Source: Acidaminococcus fermentans DSM 20731
GTDB lineage: Bacteria > Bacillota > Negativicutes > Acidaminococcales > Acidaminococcaceae
Direction: 5' to 3'
NCBI RefSeq assembly: GCF_000025305.1
Contig: NC_013740.1
Location: 124,001 to 188,000, forward strand
DNA length: 64,000 nt
Position numbers and translations under genes: made by a program. The notes beneath the pieces are model-generated. The model saw only the letters and a list, made by a program, of their open reading frames with translations. It was not told the DNA's origin and ran no database searches. Numbering within the stretch: position 1 is the first letter of the stretch; each line of letters begins with the position of its first letter. Below, in pieces: positions 43,051-51,308 of this stretch.

Positions 43051-43053
43051 TGT

Positions 43054-44031
43054 ATGACAGACCAAAAGAAACAAGGACCCCGGCGGTACAAGAAACGCCT
43101 GCGGAAAGGACGGGCGTTCTTTTCCCTGGTGATGATCCTTTTCCTCATGGCCAGCTGCTTTGCGGCGGGTATGAGGATCTACAACCGGTTCTTCCGGCCC
43201 CGGGCCCAGGTGGCGGACAGCCAGCAGGAGTCCCTGACCACGGAGGGGTTCTCCAACCGGATCAATGTGCTGCTCCTGGGGACGGACGATGGGGACAGCG
43301 ATGACTTTGACAAGGACGTGCCCAAGCGGACGGACGCCATGCTGCTGGTGAGCTTCGACCCGGAAAACAGCCAGGTTTCCGTTCTGAGCCTGCCCCGGGA
43401 TACCCGGGTGACCATTCCCGGCCGGCGGGGCCATGACAAGATCAACGCGGCCTATGCCTACGGGGGGGTACCTCTGGCCAAACGGACTGTGGCCAATCTG
43501 CTCCAGGTGCCCATCAACCACTATATGCAGGTGGACTGGCAGGGCTTCATCAAGGTGGTGGACATGCTGGGGGGCGTGGATCTGGATGTGGAACAGAACA
43601 TGGACTACGAAGATCCCTATGCGGACCTGAAGATCCACCTGGAAAAAGGCAAACAGCATCTGAACGGGGAAAAAGCCGGGGAATACGTCCGGTTCCGCCA
43701 TGATGAAATGGGGGACATCGGCCGGGTGGAACGGCAGCAGAAATTCATGAAAGCCCTGGCCAAACAGGCCTTCACCGTGGGGAACATGGTGAAGCTGCCC
43801 GTGATCATCGGCACGGCGTCAGAGTATGTGAAAACGGACATGACCTTCATCCAGCTGGTGAAGGCGGCCAACTGCCTGCGGCTCTTCGGCGAAGGGGGCG
43901 TGAAGAGCGCCAGCCTGAAGGGGGATTTCGGGGACATCGGCGGCGTCAGCTACTGGGTCACCACTCCCTCCAAGATTGCTGCCACCCTGGATGAACTGAA
44001 GATTCCCCACCGGCGGATTCCCAGCATCTGA
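43054..44031 (+). CDS. LytR-CpsA-Psr (LCP) family cell-wall ligase
   Basis: The 325-residue protein has a short basic cytoplasmic head and one membrane helix (about residues 22-42). The LCP domain shows INVLLLGTDDG, KRTDAMLLVSFDP, VLSLPRDTRVTIP, KINAAYAYGG and the Arg-rich end AGEYVRFRHDEMGDIGRVER. LCP enzymes transfer lipid-linked polymers to peptidoglycan. It starts 3 bp after yqeK. The attached polymer is not revealed by context. Confidence 0.94.
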   Translation: MTDQKKQGPRRYKKRLRKGRAFFSLVMILFLMASCFAAGMRIYNRFFRPRAQVADSQQESLTTEGFSNRINVLLLGTDDGDSDDFDKDVPKRTDAMLLVSFDPENSQVSVLSLPRDTRVTIPGRRGHDKINAAYAYGGVPLAKRTVANLLQVPINHYMQVDWQGFIKVVDMLGGVDLDVEQNMDYEDPYADLKIHLEKGKQHLNGEKAGEYVRFRHDEMGDIGRVERQQKFMKALAKQAFTVGNMVKLPVIIGTASEYVKTDMTFIQLVKAANCLRLFGEGGVKSASLKGDFGDIGGVSYWVTTPSKIAATLDELKIPHRRIPSI

Positions 44032-44092
44032 GTGCACAAACGTTCTGCGAAACGAGAAATATGAGTTTTTATGAGAAAGGAAGGATGACACC

Positions 44093-44446
44093 ATGACCGG
44101 AAAAGAACTGGCCAACAAAATTGCAGCGGCGGCTGCGGACAAAAAAGCACGGGATATCCTGCTGCTGAACATGGAAGGACTGTCTTCCGTAACCGACTAC
44201 TTCATGATCTGCTCGGCTCCCAGCACCACCCAGGTGCGGGCCATTGCCGACGGTATCGAAGACAAACTGGCCCAGGAAGGGAAGCTGCCGGCCCACAAGG
44301 AAGGGTACAGCGAAGGCAACTGGGTGCTCCTGGATTACGGCGACTGTGTGGCCCATGTGTTCCAGGAATCCCAGCGGAATTTCTACAACCTGGAACAGCT
44401 GTGGGCGGATGCTCCCAGCGAAAGCTATACGGAGACAGAAGCATGA
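44093..44446 (+). CDS. rsfS: Ribosomal silencing factor RsfS
   Basis: The 117-residue protein binds ribosomal protein uL14 and blocks subunit joining. It has KARDILLLNMEGLSSVTDYF, SAPSTTQVRAIAD, EGYSEGNWVLLDYGDCVAHV and FYNLEQLWADAP. Typical length. Its stop overlaps the next start (ATGA). Confidence 0.97.
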   Translation: MTGKELANKIAAAAADKKARDILLLNMEGLSSVTDYFMICSAPSTTQVRAIADGIEDKLAQEGKLPAHKEGYSEGNWVLLDYGDCVAHVFQESQRNFYNLEQLWADAPSESYTETEA

Positions 44447-45336
44447 GAAAGGAACGTGGACCGGTAACCGTCAAGACTGTGGGCCGGTACCGGGTGGGGG
44501 ACGTGTGCGAGATGACCGTGGCCCGGCTGGGGGAAGTGGGCGCTTTCCTGGACGCCGGCACCGGCAACACCTCCGATGACATCCTGCTCCACCAGCATCA
44601 GCAGACCAGCCCGGTGAAAGTGGGAGACAAAGTAAAAGTCTACCTGTACCTGGATGCCAAGGGCCGGATGACCGCCAGCATGAAGCTGCCCAAGATGCGG
44701 GAAGGCCAGCTGGGGTATGTGAAGGTCCTGTCCGTCACCCGGCAGGGTGGCTTTGTGGACATCGGCGCGGAACGGGGGGTGTTCCTGCCCTACAGCGAAA
44801 TGCGGGGCCATGTGTCTCCGGGACAGCTGGTATGGGTGAAGCTCTACCGGGACAAAAGCGGCCGGCAGGCGGTGACCATGCGGGTGGAAGAGGATATGGT
44901 CCGGGCTTCCGTACCGGCTGAAGATGTGAAGGTGGGGGATGAACTTACCGGCACCGTCTACAACATTCTGCCGGAAGGTTTCTTCCTGCTGACCACCCAG
45001 CGGTATCTGGCCTTCATCCACCGGAGCGAAGTGCCCAGCGGACGGCTGGACTTCGGCCAGAAGGTCACCGGCCGGGTCACCTTTGTCCGGGAAGACGGCC
45101 GGGTGGACATGTCCCTCCGGGAAGTGAAGGAAAAGGCCATGATCACCGACAGTGAGCGGATCCTGGCCCTGCTGGAAAAACGCCAGGGCACCATGCCCTA
45201 CAGCGACGCCACCCCGCCGGAAATCATCAAGGACGCCTTCGGGATCTCCAAGGCCGCCTTCAAGCGGGCCCTGGGAAAACTGATGAAAGAAGGAAAGATC
45301 ACCCAGGAAAACGGGTGGACGAGCCTGGTGAAATAA
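44443..45336 (+). CDS. S1-domain RNA-binding protein, CvfB/YitL type
   Basis: The 297-residue protein contains successive S1-like beta-barrels: YRVGDVCEMTVARLGEVGAFL, LGYVKVLSVTRQGGFVDIGA with VFLPYSEM, and FGQKVTGRVTFVREDGRVDMSLRE. It closes with a winged-helix region (ALLEKRQGTMPYSD ... GISKAAFKRALGKLMKEGKI). This is the CvfB layout. The ATG overlaps the rsfS stop. Confidence 0.9.
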   Translation: MRKERGPVTVKTVGRYRVGDVCEMTVARLGEVGAFLDAGTGNTSDDILLHQHQQTSPVKVGDKVKVYLYLDAKGRMTASMKLPKMREGQLGYVKVLSVTRQGGFVDIGAERGVFLPYSEMRGHVSPGQLVWVKLYRDKSGRQAVTMRVEEDMVRASVPAEDVKVGDELTGTVYNILPEGFFLLTTQRYLAFIHRSEVPSGRLDFGQKVTGRVTFVREDGRVDMSLREVKEKAMITDSERILALLEKRQGTMPYSDATPPEIIKDAFGISKAAFKRALGKLMKEGKITQENGWTSLVK

Positions 45337-45340
45337 GGCT

Positions 45341-45400
45341 ATCAGCGGTCAGCTGTCAACGGTCAGCGGCTGAGGGATGCCTGCCAGGCAGGCTTTGAAA
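45341..45400. repeat. Short tandem repeat tract and hairpin before the tRNA gene
   Basis: Tandem CAGCGGTCAGCTGTCAACGG-like units are followed by the hairpin GCCTGCCAGGCAGGC. The same building blocks occur in other intergenic spaces of the window. Confidence 0.6.
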
Positions 45401-45416
45401 AAAATAAAAAAAGTTG

Positions 45417-45445
45417 TTGACAGAAACCCTGTTTCGGGGTATACT
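45417..45445 (+). promoter_or_regulatory. Promoter of tRNA-Ala
   Basis: Consensus TTGACA and TATACT are spaced by 17 bp, and the tRNA starts 13 bp after the -10. Confidence 0.85.
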
Positions 45446-45458
45446 TAAGAAGTCGTTT

Positions 45459-45534
<76 letters not shown>

Positions 45535-45547
45535 AATGAAAAGTCAG

Positions 45548-45582
45548 TACCCTTGCGGTTGTGAGACCGCAAGGGTATTTTT
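45548..45582 (+). terminator. Terminator after tRNA-Ala
   Basis: A 12-bp stem TACCCTTGCGGT / ACCGCAAGGGTA is followed by five T residues. Confidence 0.92.
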
Positions 45583-45722
45583 GTAGTTGGTAGATGAACA
45601 AGAGAGAATGCAGAGATACAGCAAAGATCGTATGTGTCAACAAGTTCTCGGTAAAGTCTTCATCACAGTATGATTATGCAGCAAAGTGCAGAGTGAAGAG
45701 TGAAGAGTACGGACGATGAAAG
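45583..45722. repeat. Left half of an intergenic repeat split by the IS element
   Basis: Non-coding spacer that ends in GTGCAGAGTGAAGAGT-type tandem units and GGACGATGAAAG. The matching right half continues after the IS at 47483 (TCCAATGACCCATTGCGATG). An uninterrupted relative is at 61362-61425. Confidence 0.7.
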
Positions 45723-45895
45723 TAAACCGTACTCCTTGTCAAGGACAGTTTCTAAAAGTAGGACCCCTTGTTTTAGACAGTTCAACAATCCTGGTACCTT
45801 TAAAATGGACGTTTGGTAATTGTCTATCAGAAGGCCCCTAACCATCCAATCTTATGCACTGGCTCCTTACTCATAAAATGGCTGCTTTTGCCATT

Positions 45896-46894
45896 TTATG
45901 AGGTGAGCTGGTTCCCCAGCTCACAGGCTCTCCGCTTCAATGTAGGAACCTCGGGCATCTTGGGAATATCGAGCGGATAAACCCCTGTTGTTACAAATTG
46001 GTAGAACTCGTTTGGCGACAGTTTCGCCAGTTCCCACTGGTAGCGCTCGTTGTTGTAATAATCCATGTAATCATCTACGATGGCCTTCACCTCCCCAAAG
46101 CTCACTGCTGCTGCAATTTTCTTTTTCACATGGTCTTTCATACGGCCGAAGAAGCTTTCCTGCGGCGCATTGTCCCAGCAATTCCCCCGCCGTGACATGG
46201 ATTGTCTGAGATCCTTGTCATGGAGGATATCGATGAAGCTGTGACTCGTGTAATGGCAACCCTGGTCAGAATGCACGATGGTTTCAGCATGCAGTGAGAC
46301 GCCGTGATCTCGAATCAGGTTGTTCACCGTTTCTACCACGAAATCCACCTCCAAAGAATCGCTGAGGACATACGCCAGAATCTGCTTGGTATAGGCATCC
46401 AGTATGGTGGAAAGATAAGCAAAGATCCCATTGTAAGGAAGATAGGTAATATCTGTCAGCAGTACCATGCGAGGACCATAGTCCTCAAACTGGCGCTGCA
46501 GCAGATTATCGGCCACCGTATTGGTCTTCAGGGCTTTCGCCAGCTGCCGATAGGGATTCGCCTTCCTGATGGGGCAAAGCAGGTGGAACTTTTTCATCAG
46601 ACGACGGATTTTCTTCACATTCATAATGACGGGCGGATCCATGTGGAGCAGCTCCATATAGATGCTGCGGGCGTCCTTCTTGTACCCTCGTCTTTTGTAA
46701 GCGGCAAGGATCAGTTCAAAGTCCTTGCGGTCCTGTTCTTCCTGGGCCTGCCGAAATGCTTCCGCCTTTACCCAGGCATAATAACCGCTTCGGGACACGC
46801 CTGCCATCTTGCATAAACTGCTGATGGAAAGTCTGTTCTCGCTGGTACTTACCGTCTTTTCTATGATTTCGAACACACAAGAGGAATCGTTCAT
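45896..46894 (-). CDS. IS3-family transposase OrfB (DDE integrase domain)
   Basis: The 332-residue protein has an HTH_21-like N-terminal region (ISSLCKMAGVSRSGYYAW) and an rve domain with the catalytic triad: Asp in LLTDITYLPYNG, Asp in IVHSDQGCHYTS, and Glu in NAPQESFFGRMKDH, 35 residues after the second Asp as in the family. CWDNAPQES is the IS150/IS3 signature. It is intact. The frame is open upstream of the ATG into the end of OrfA, so it may be made as an OrfAB fusion through a -1 shift. Confidence 0.95.
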   Translation of the reverse strand: MNDSSCVFEIIEKTVSTSENRLSISSLCKMAGVSRSGYYAWVKAEAFRQAQEEQDRKDFELILAAYKRRGYKKDARSIYMELLHMDPPVIMNVKKIRRLMKKFHLLCPIRKANPYRQLAKALKTNTVADNLLQRQFEDYGPRMVLLTDITYLPYNGIFAYLSTILDAYTKQILAYVLSDSLEVDFVVETVNNLIRDHGVSLHAETIVHSDQGCHYTSHSFIDILHDKDLRQSMSRRGNCWDNAPQESFFGRMKDHVKKKIAAAVSFGEVKAIVDDYMDYYNNERYQWELAKLSPNEFYQFVTTGVYPLDIPKMPEVPTLKRRACELGNQLTS

Positions 46895-46905
46895 GAGCAG
46901 AGAAC

Positions 46906-47310
46906 CTACCTTTTTGTGTTCTTGATCGCGGAAATTTTTTTTAAATATTCCACTTCCTGCCGCAAGTATTCAACTTCATGTCTGAGGGCCTTAATGTCAT
47001 CTTCAGGCTTGACCTTGGCGGCGGTGTCAGACCTGTCGGCGGGTCTCCTGCCTTCATAGAAACAACCATATTTGGCATATTCCTCTTTGATATGCTGGAG
47101 AGCACCGCCAATGCGTCTTTCGCCCAGCACAGCAGGGTCAAAGCCGTATTTTTTGAAGACGTCTTTAGGATAGACTCCTTCCATATATTCGGTGTAAAAG
47201 ATTTCTTTAAAGGACTTCCTCAGGACCAGGGTAGAGCGGCTTACGCTATACACATAAGGGTTCTGGCGCAACGCTGCAATCTGCTCCTCAGTAAAAAGTT
47301 TTCTGCTCAT
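46906..47310 (-). CDS. IS3-family transposase OrfA (HTH protein)
   Basis: The 134-residue protein begins MSRKLFTEEQIAALRQNPY, has a HTH-like region (VYPKDVFKKYGFDPAVLG) and ends in a charged helix with leucine-zipper character (LRHEVEYLRQEVEYLKKI), as usual for OrfA multimerisation. The last codons read ACA-AAA-AGG-TAG; a slip of -1 on the A run would enter the OrfB frame. Confidence 0.88.
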   Translation of the reverse strand: MSRKLFTEEQIAALRQNPYVYSVSRSTLVLRKSFKEIFYTEYMEGVYPKDVFKKYGFDPAVLGERRIGGALQHIKEEYAKYGCFYEGRRPADRSDTAAKVKPEDDIKALRHEVEYLRQEVEYLKKISAIKNTKR

Positions 47311-47482
47311 GTGGATTCTCCTTGGCTTTATTGGATTTGAGGATACCACATGCATATGATTGTGTTCAATAGGTTGGGTCCAAAATGAGCACGCCAATTT
47401 TAAAGGATTCAAATTGTAGCCTGTCCAATTTTGTGGGCAGGTGCTACTCTTAAAAAGTGTCCACACTTATGGGGACAGTATA

Positions 47483-47652
47483 AAGTCCAATGACCCATTG
47501 CGATGCCGTAGGGGGCGCAGGCTGGTTGACCCGTCAGATGTACGAGTTTCTGACACCAACGCCGTAGGGGTACCCAAAGGCAAGCCCGTCCCGGCCGCCC
47601 AAGGGGCGAAAACTTCTACATGTATCCACTGGCCGTTGACAGTTGACCGTTG
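47483..47652. repeat. Right half of the split repeat, with GTAGGGG module and GTTGACAG tract
   Basis: TCCAATGACCCATTGCGATG leads into CCGTAGGGGGCGCAGGCTGG and a second CGCCGTAGGGG with CCAAAGGCAAGCCC. It ends with CCGTTGACAGTTGACCGTTG tandem units directly before a terminator hairpin. No gene is seen. Confidence 0.7.
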
Positions 47653-47693
47653 ACAGGGGGTGTGAAAGCTATTTTTCACACCCCCTGTTTTTT
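47653..47693. terminator. Terminator hairpin overlapping the 3' end of the AbrB-family gene
   Basis: Stem ACAGGGGGTGTGAAA / TTTCACACCCCCTGT. The T run is on the plus-strand side; on the minus strand the hairpin includes the stop codon of the permease gene and is preceded by the A run. The core is shared with hairpins after luxS and leuB. Confidence 0.7.
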
Positions 47694-48746
47694 CTCTCCG
47701 GACGGTTTGAAGAATTTCCGGATCACGAAGGGCACCCCCATGGCCAGCATCAGGACCCGAACCAGCTGATAGGTAAGGATCACGGCCACATCCTGGTGCA
47801 TTTCCAGGCCGGTGAGGCACATTTCCGCAATGCCGCCGGGGGCCAGGGCCAGGAAGGCGGTGAGGGTGGTGAAGCCATAGAGCCGGGACAGGAGCAGGGA
47901 CAGGCCGGCACTGGAAGCCACCATCAGCAGGGAGCCAAGGAGCACGTTGGGGATCAGGGCCCGGGTCTTCAGCAGTTTTTCCCGGTCCAGCATGGTGCCG
48001 ATGTACAGGCCGATATGGAGCTGGGCGAAGGCCATGGCCGGGGCGGGCACCCGGGGCACCCGGCCCATCCACAGGGCCAGCAGGGCTGTGATCATAATGG
48101 GGCCCAGCAGCTGGCCGGTGGGCATGTGGATCTTTTTGGCCAGGGTCTGTCCCACCAGCACTACCGGGACTACCAGCAGCCAGCCCGGATGGAACAGGCT
48201 CAGGAAATCTGCCCGGGAGGCGTCCCACAGGCCGACTCCCGCCAGACGGGTGACCTGGCCGCCGAACAGATTGATGGCCAGGAGGGGGACGCTGATTTCC
48301 ACCACGAACAGCCGCAGGCACTGGGAGACCACCACCACGTTCTCATCGGCTTCTTCATAGTCATCCATCAGGACGGTCATGGCTGTGAGCCCTCCCGGCA
48401 GGCAGCCCATGATGGAACTGAGCAGGTTGGCAAAGGTGTGCCGGTGCATGTAAACGGCCACGGCCACCGAGACGGCCAGGGTGAACAGGCTGGCCCCCAG
48501 GGTCCCCAGGGTTTCCTGGCTCAGTTTGAAAAAGGTATCCGGGGTGCAGTTGCTGCCGATGCCGTAGCCGGCCACCCCCAGCATAAGGCCCCGCCAGGAA
48601 CGGGGCCAGAAAAAGGTGTTGTCCAGAAAGGTCCGGAGAAGAAATCCCACGGCAATGCCCCCCAGCATATAGGGAATGGGGACGGACAGCTGCCGCAGCA
48701 GGAAGCCTGCCAGGGCCGCTGCCAGGAATGCGGTGAATCGTTTCAT
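47676..48746 (-). CDS. AbrB-family membrane protein (putative permease)
   Basis: The 356-residue protein has about ten membrane helices in two similar halves. Each half has a Gly/Pro-rich start (PIPYMLGGIAVGFLLR and MPTGQLLGPIMITALLALW) and a small-residue motif (GCLPGGLTAMTVLMDD and LAPGGIAEMCLTGLEM), which is the AbrB duplication family (PF05145). These are presumed transporters or regulators of unknown substrate. AAGGAG precedes the ATG; earlier in-frame starts lack an SD. It is divergent from a LysR gene that probably controls it. Confidence 0.88.
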   Translation of the reverse strand: MKRFTAFLAAALAGFLLRQLSVPIPYMLGGIAVGFLLRTFLDNTFFWPRSWRGLMLGVAGYGIGSNCTPDTFFKLSQETLGTLGASLFTLAVSVAVAVYMHRHTFANLLSSIMGCLPGGLTAMTVLMDDYEEADENVVVVSQCLRLFVVEISVPLLAINLFGGQVTRLAGVGLWDASRADFLSLFHPGWLLVVPVVLVGQTLAKKIHMPTGQLLGPIMITALLALWMGRVPRVPAPAMAFAQLHIGLYIGTMLDREKLLKTRALIPNVLLGSLLMVASSAGLSLLLSRLYGFTTLTAFLALAPGGIAEMCLTGLEMHQDVAVILTYQLVRVLMLAMGVPFVIRKFFKPSGEKKQGV

Positions 48747-48801
48747 GGAAAAGAGCTCCTTCCAAGGGTACAAAGGATGGTTTGTACGGTAAGATAATTT
48801 T

Positions 48802-48830
48802 ATTATAGACAATCTGTTCCATACTGTAAA
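48802..48830 (-). promoter_or_regulatory. Promoter of the AbrB-family gene
   Basis: On the minus strand TTTACA and TATAAT are spaced by 17 bp. Confidence 0.7.
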
Positions 48831-48831
48831 A

Positions 48832-48856
48832 TCCTAATAGTATAATAGGACTATAG
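48832..48856. promoter_or_regulatory. Candidate LysR-type operator
   Basis: ATAGT-N8-ACTAT sits within TCCTA-N9-TAGGA, just upstream of the permease -35 and across a TATAAT for the lysR gene. The T-N11-A geometry fits LysR-type autoregulation. Confidence 0.5.
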
Positions 48857-48886
48857 CAAAAATGATATGACAAAAGGAGAAAGCCC

Positions 48887-49816
48887 ATGTTCCATGAAAA
48901 ATATCTCCGGGATTTCCTGACGGTCTGTGAAACGGGAAACATTACGGCAGCTGCCGCCCGTCTGGGACTTTCCCAACCGGCCCTGAGCCGGATCGTGAAA
49001 ATGGTGGAAAAGGAAGCGGGGATGCCCCTGCTGGTCCGGGAAGCCAGCGGGGTGTATCTGACCCAGGCAGGAGAAATCTACGCCCGGATGGCCCGGACCA
49101 TGCTGGAAAGCTACCGGAACGGGCTCCGGGAGATCCACGATATCCGGGATTCCCAGAGTGGACAGATCCGGCTGGGGCTCTCCCGGATTTCCAGCGAAAC
49201 CCTGCTGCCGGTGATCCTGGAGCAGTTCCGCACCCTGTATCCCCATGTGGAACTCCACCTGACGGAAACCCTGATCCGGCAGCTGAATCCCCTGCTCCGG
49301 CAGGGGAAGCTGGACCTGGCCCTGACTTATTTCACCGATGATCCGGAACTGGAATACGCCCGGTTGCTGACGGATACGGTCTATCTGGAAGCTCCGCCGT
49401 TTTTCTGGCAGAAACAGCCCCGCTGGAAGCCCGGAACCGGCAACTGTCTGGAGAATGTCCGTCTGCTCCAGAACCAGCCCTTCATCTTGCTGAAACCGGG
49501 ACGGGGGCTCCGGTACAAGGCGGACCAGTTTTTCCGGGAGGCCGGGATCCGGCCCCGGATCATCCTGGAAACGGACAGTGTGGAACTGGCCCATCGGCTG
49601 GCCCAGGACAATCACGGGTTCACCCTGATCCCCGGTCTGGCTTTTCGGACCCTGCACCGGACGGAACGGTCTGTTTTCTTCCAGGTGGCAGGCCATCCCC
49701 TGGACCGGACCCTGTACCTGGTCAGGCGGAAGGGGGCTTATCTGACCCGGGCCATGGAAGCCCTCAGTACACTGATCCGAAGCCGTGTAACAGGCACCGG
49801 TTCTATGGTAAAATAG
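48887..49816 (+). CDS. LysR-family transcriptional regulator
   Basis: The 309-residue protein has an N-terminal winged HTH (LRDFLTVCETGNITAAAARLGLSQPALSRIVKMVEKEAG) and a periplasmic-binding-protein-like effector domain from about residue 90 (SGQIRLGLSRISSETLLPVI, GKLDLALTYF). It is divergent from the AbrB-family permease with an inverted repeat between them, so that gene is the likely target. Effector unknown. Confidence 0.93.
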   Translation: MFHEKYLRDFLTVCETGNITAAAARLGLSQPALSRIVKMVEKEAGMPLLVREASGVYLTQAGEIYARMARTMLESYRNGLREIHDIRDSQSGQIRLGLSRISSETLLPVILEQFRTLYPHVELHLTETLIRQLNPLLRQGKLDLALTYFTDDPELEYARLLTDTVYLEAPPFFWQKQPRWKPGTGNCLENVRLLQNQPFILLKPGRGLRYKADQFFREAGIRPRIILETDSVELAHRLAQDNHGFTLIPGLAFRTLHRTERSVFFQVAGHPLDRTLYLVRRKGAYLTRAMEALSTLIRSRVTGTGSMVK

Positions 49817-49840
49817 GGCCAGGGAACGGAGGTGTTTTCT

Positions 49841-51247
49841 ATGAACAGAAAACAGATGGCTCTGCTGCTGGGACTTTCCCTGGCCCTGGGGCAGACGGCT
49901 TTTGCCGCCGACCATGTGGCCGTGGTGGAGAAGAACGGAAAACAGGGCGTCATTGACCAGGGGGGAAAGGAAATCCTGCCCCTGGCTTATAAAAAGATCC
50001 TGGTGGGGGATCCCAAAGAGGATCCGGTGATCCTGGTCCAGCAGAAGGGCCGGTACGGCCTGTATGACCGGGACGGGAAACAGCTGCTGGCCCCCACCCT
50101 GAAAAAAATCACCGATATCAATGAAGGGATCATCGGAGGCGTGGCAGAGAAAAAATGGAACTTCTACACCCTCCAGGGAGAAAAGCTGCCCGGGGAGTAC
50201 GACGAAGCCCGGGCGTTCCAGGAAGGGCTGGCGGCGGTGAAGCTCCAGGGCAAATGGGGCTTTGCGGACAAAACTGGCAAAGTGGTGATCCAGCCCCAGT
50301 ACAAGGAAGTCCACAGCTTCAGTGAGGGGCTGGCGGCTGTAAAAAAGGACAGCCAGTGGTTTTATATCCGGAAAGACGGGACCCTGCTGCCCACCGTGAG
50401 CGTCAGGAAAGCCGGGGATTTCCACCAGGGTGTGGCCGTGGTGGACGGCAGCTGGCTCATGGATACCCAGGGAAAAAAATACGCCAAACTGAAATCCTAC
50501 TCCTTTGTGGGGGATTTCCAGGAAAACGGACTGGCGGAAGTGGGGGTCCGCCGGGCCAGCCGCAGCCTCCTGGATTATATCTCCATCGGCTGGGGCTGGG
50601 GTGACGGCTGGGGCTGGGGCGGTCCCGTATGGGGCGTGGGCCCGGGCTGGGGTCCCTACTGGGGCGGCTACGGCTATCACCACCATCATCACCATCACGG
50701 CTGGGGCGGGGGCATCGGCATCTCGCCCGGGGTGGTGATGCCCTCCAGCCTGTACCGGGGCTATGTGAACAAAAAGGCCCAGGAAGTAATTTCTCCCACC
50801 TACAGCTATGTGTCTCCCTTCTATGGAAAGCTGGCCCTGATCCGGGAGGACGGCCACTGGGGCATGGTGGATACCAAGGGGCAGGTGGTGATCCCGGCGG
50901 CCTACGATGCCCTGCTGCCTTTCAGTGAGGGGCTGGCAGCCTTCGGATCGGACAAAAAATGGGGCTTCATCGATGAAAGCAACAAAGTGGTGATTCCCAA
51001 CCGGTTCGACAGTGTCCAGAGCTTCTTCCAGGACCGGACCACGGCGGTGGAAAAGGACAAGGGCGGCATCATCGACAAAGCCGGGAATCCGGTGGCGCCG
51101 TTCCGGGGAGAACTCCGGGAACTGGGGCCTCTCACGGCGGACCGGGCGGCCTACCGGGATCCGGAAAAGAAAAAATGGGGGTATGTGGATGAGAATGCAA
51201 AGACGGTAATCTCTCCGCAATATGACAAGGCTGGAATTTTTGACTGA
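49841..51247 (+). CDS. Exported WG-repeat protein with Trp/Gly/His-rich insert
   Basis: The 468-residue protein has a signal peptide (cleavage after QTAFA) and about nine WG repeats of the form GKWGFADKTGKVVIQPQY, split into two groups. Between them, about residues 250-292, lies a low-complexity segment rich in Gly, Trp and Tyr that ends in seven consecutive His residues. WG repeats form beta-propeller-like surfaces; the His run could bind metal. The ATG eight bases after GGAGG was used. It follows the lysR gene by 24 bp. Function unknown. Confidence 0.85.
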   Translation: MNRKQMALLLGLSLALGQTAFAADHVAVVEKNGKQGVIDQGGKEILPLAYKKILVGDPKEDPVILVQQKGRYGLYDRDGKQLLAPTLKKITDINEGIIGGVAEKKWNFYTLQGEKLPGEYDEARAFQEGLAAVKLQGKWGFADKTGKVVIQPQYKEVHSFSEGLAAVKKDSQWFYIRKDGTLLPTVSVRKAGDFHQGVAVVDGSWLMDTQGKKYAKLKSYSFVGDFQENGLAEVGVRRASRSLLDYISIGWGWGDGWGWGGPVWGVGPGWGPYWGGYGYHHHHHHHGWGGGIGISPGVVMPSSLYRGYVNKKAQEVISPTYSYVSPFYGKLALIREDGHWGMVDTKGQVVIPAAYDALLPFSEGLAAFGSDKKWGFIDESNKVVIPNRFDSVQSFFQDRTTAVEKDKGGIIDKAGNPVAPFRGELRELGPLTADRAAYRDPEKKKWGYVDENAKTVISPQYDKAGIFD

Positions 51248-51273
51248 ATTTCCAAATCGGCTACAAAAAACCA

Positions 51274-51302
51274 TTGACATAATGGGTTTAAAATGTCATA
51301 AT
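51274..51302 (+). promoter_or_regulatory. Promoter of the leuCDB transcript
   Basis: Consensus TTGACA and CATAAT spaced by 17 bp, directly before the T-box leader. Confidence 0.75.
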
Positions 51303-51308
51303 GTAAAC

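Larger units (their letters stand above)
45723..47482 (-). mobile_element. IS3-family insertion sequence, about 1.76 kb
   Basis: The element carries two transposase frames on the minus strand. The ends are imperfect inverted repeats aligned without gaps over about 40 bp: GGACAGTTTCTAAAAGTAGG on the left and GGACACTTTTTAAGAGTAGC on the right, each GGACA core about 19-20 bp from the end. AAAGT is present at both borders (45719-45723 and 47482-47486), compatible with a 3- to 5-bp target duplication; exact ends are uncertain by two bases. The flanks join into a known repeat of this window. Confidence 0.88.

Noticed and set aside
45590-45722. Tandem AGAGTGAAGAGT units as a CRISPR array
   Set aside because: Units are short, degenerate and without unique spacers; they match the short tandem repeats seen in other spacers.
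48851-51280. An 809-codon open frame antisense to the lysR and WG-repeat genes
   Set aside because: Same explanation as other antisense shadows; the plus strand has SD sequences and recognisable domains.
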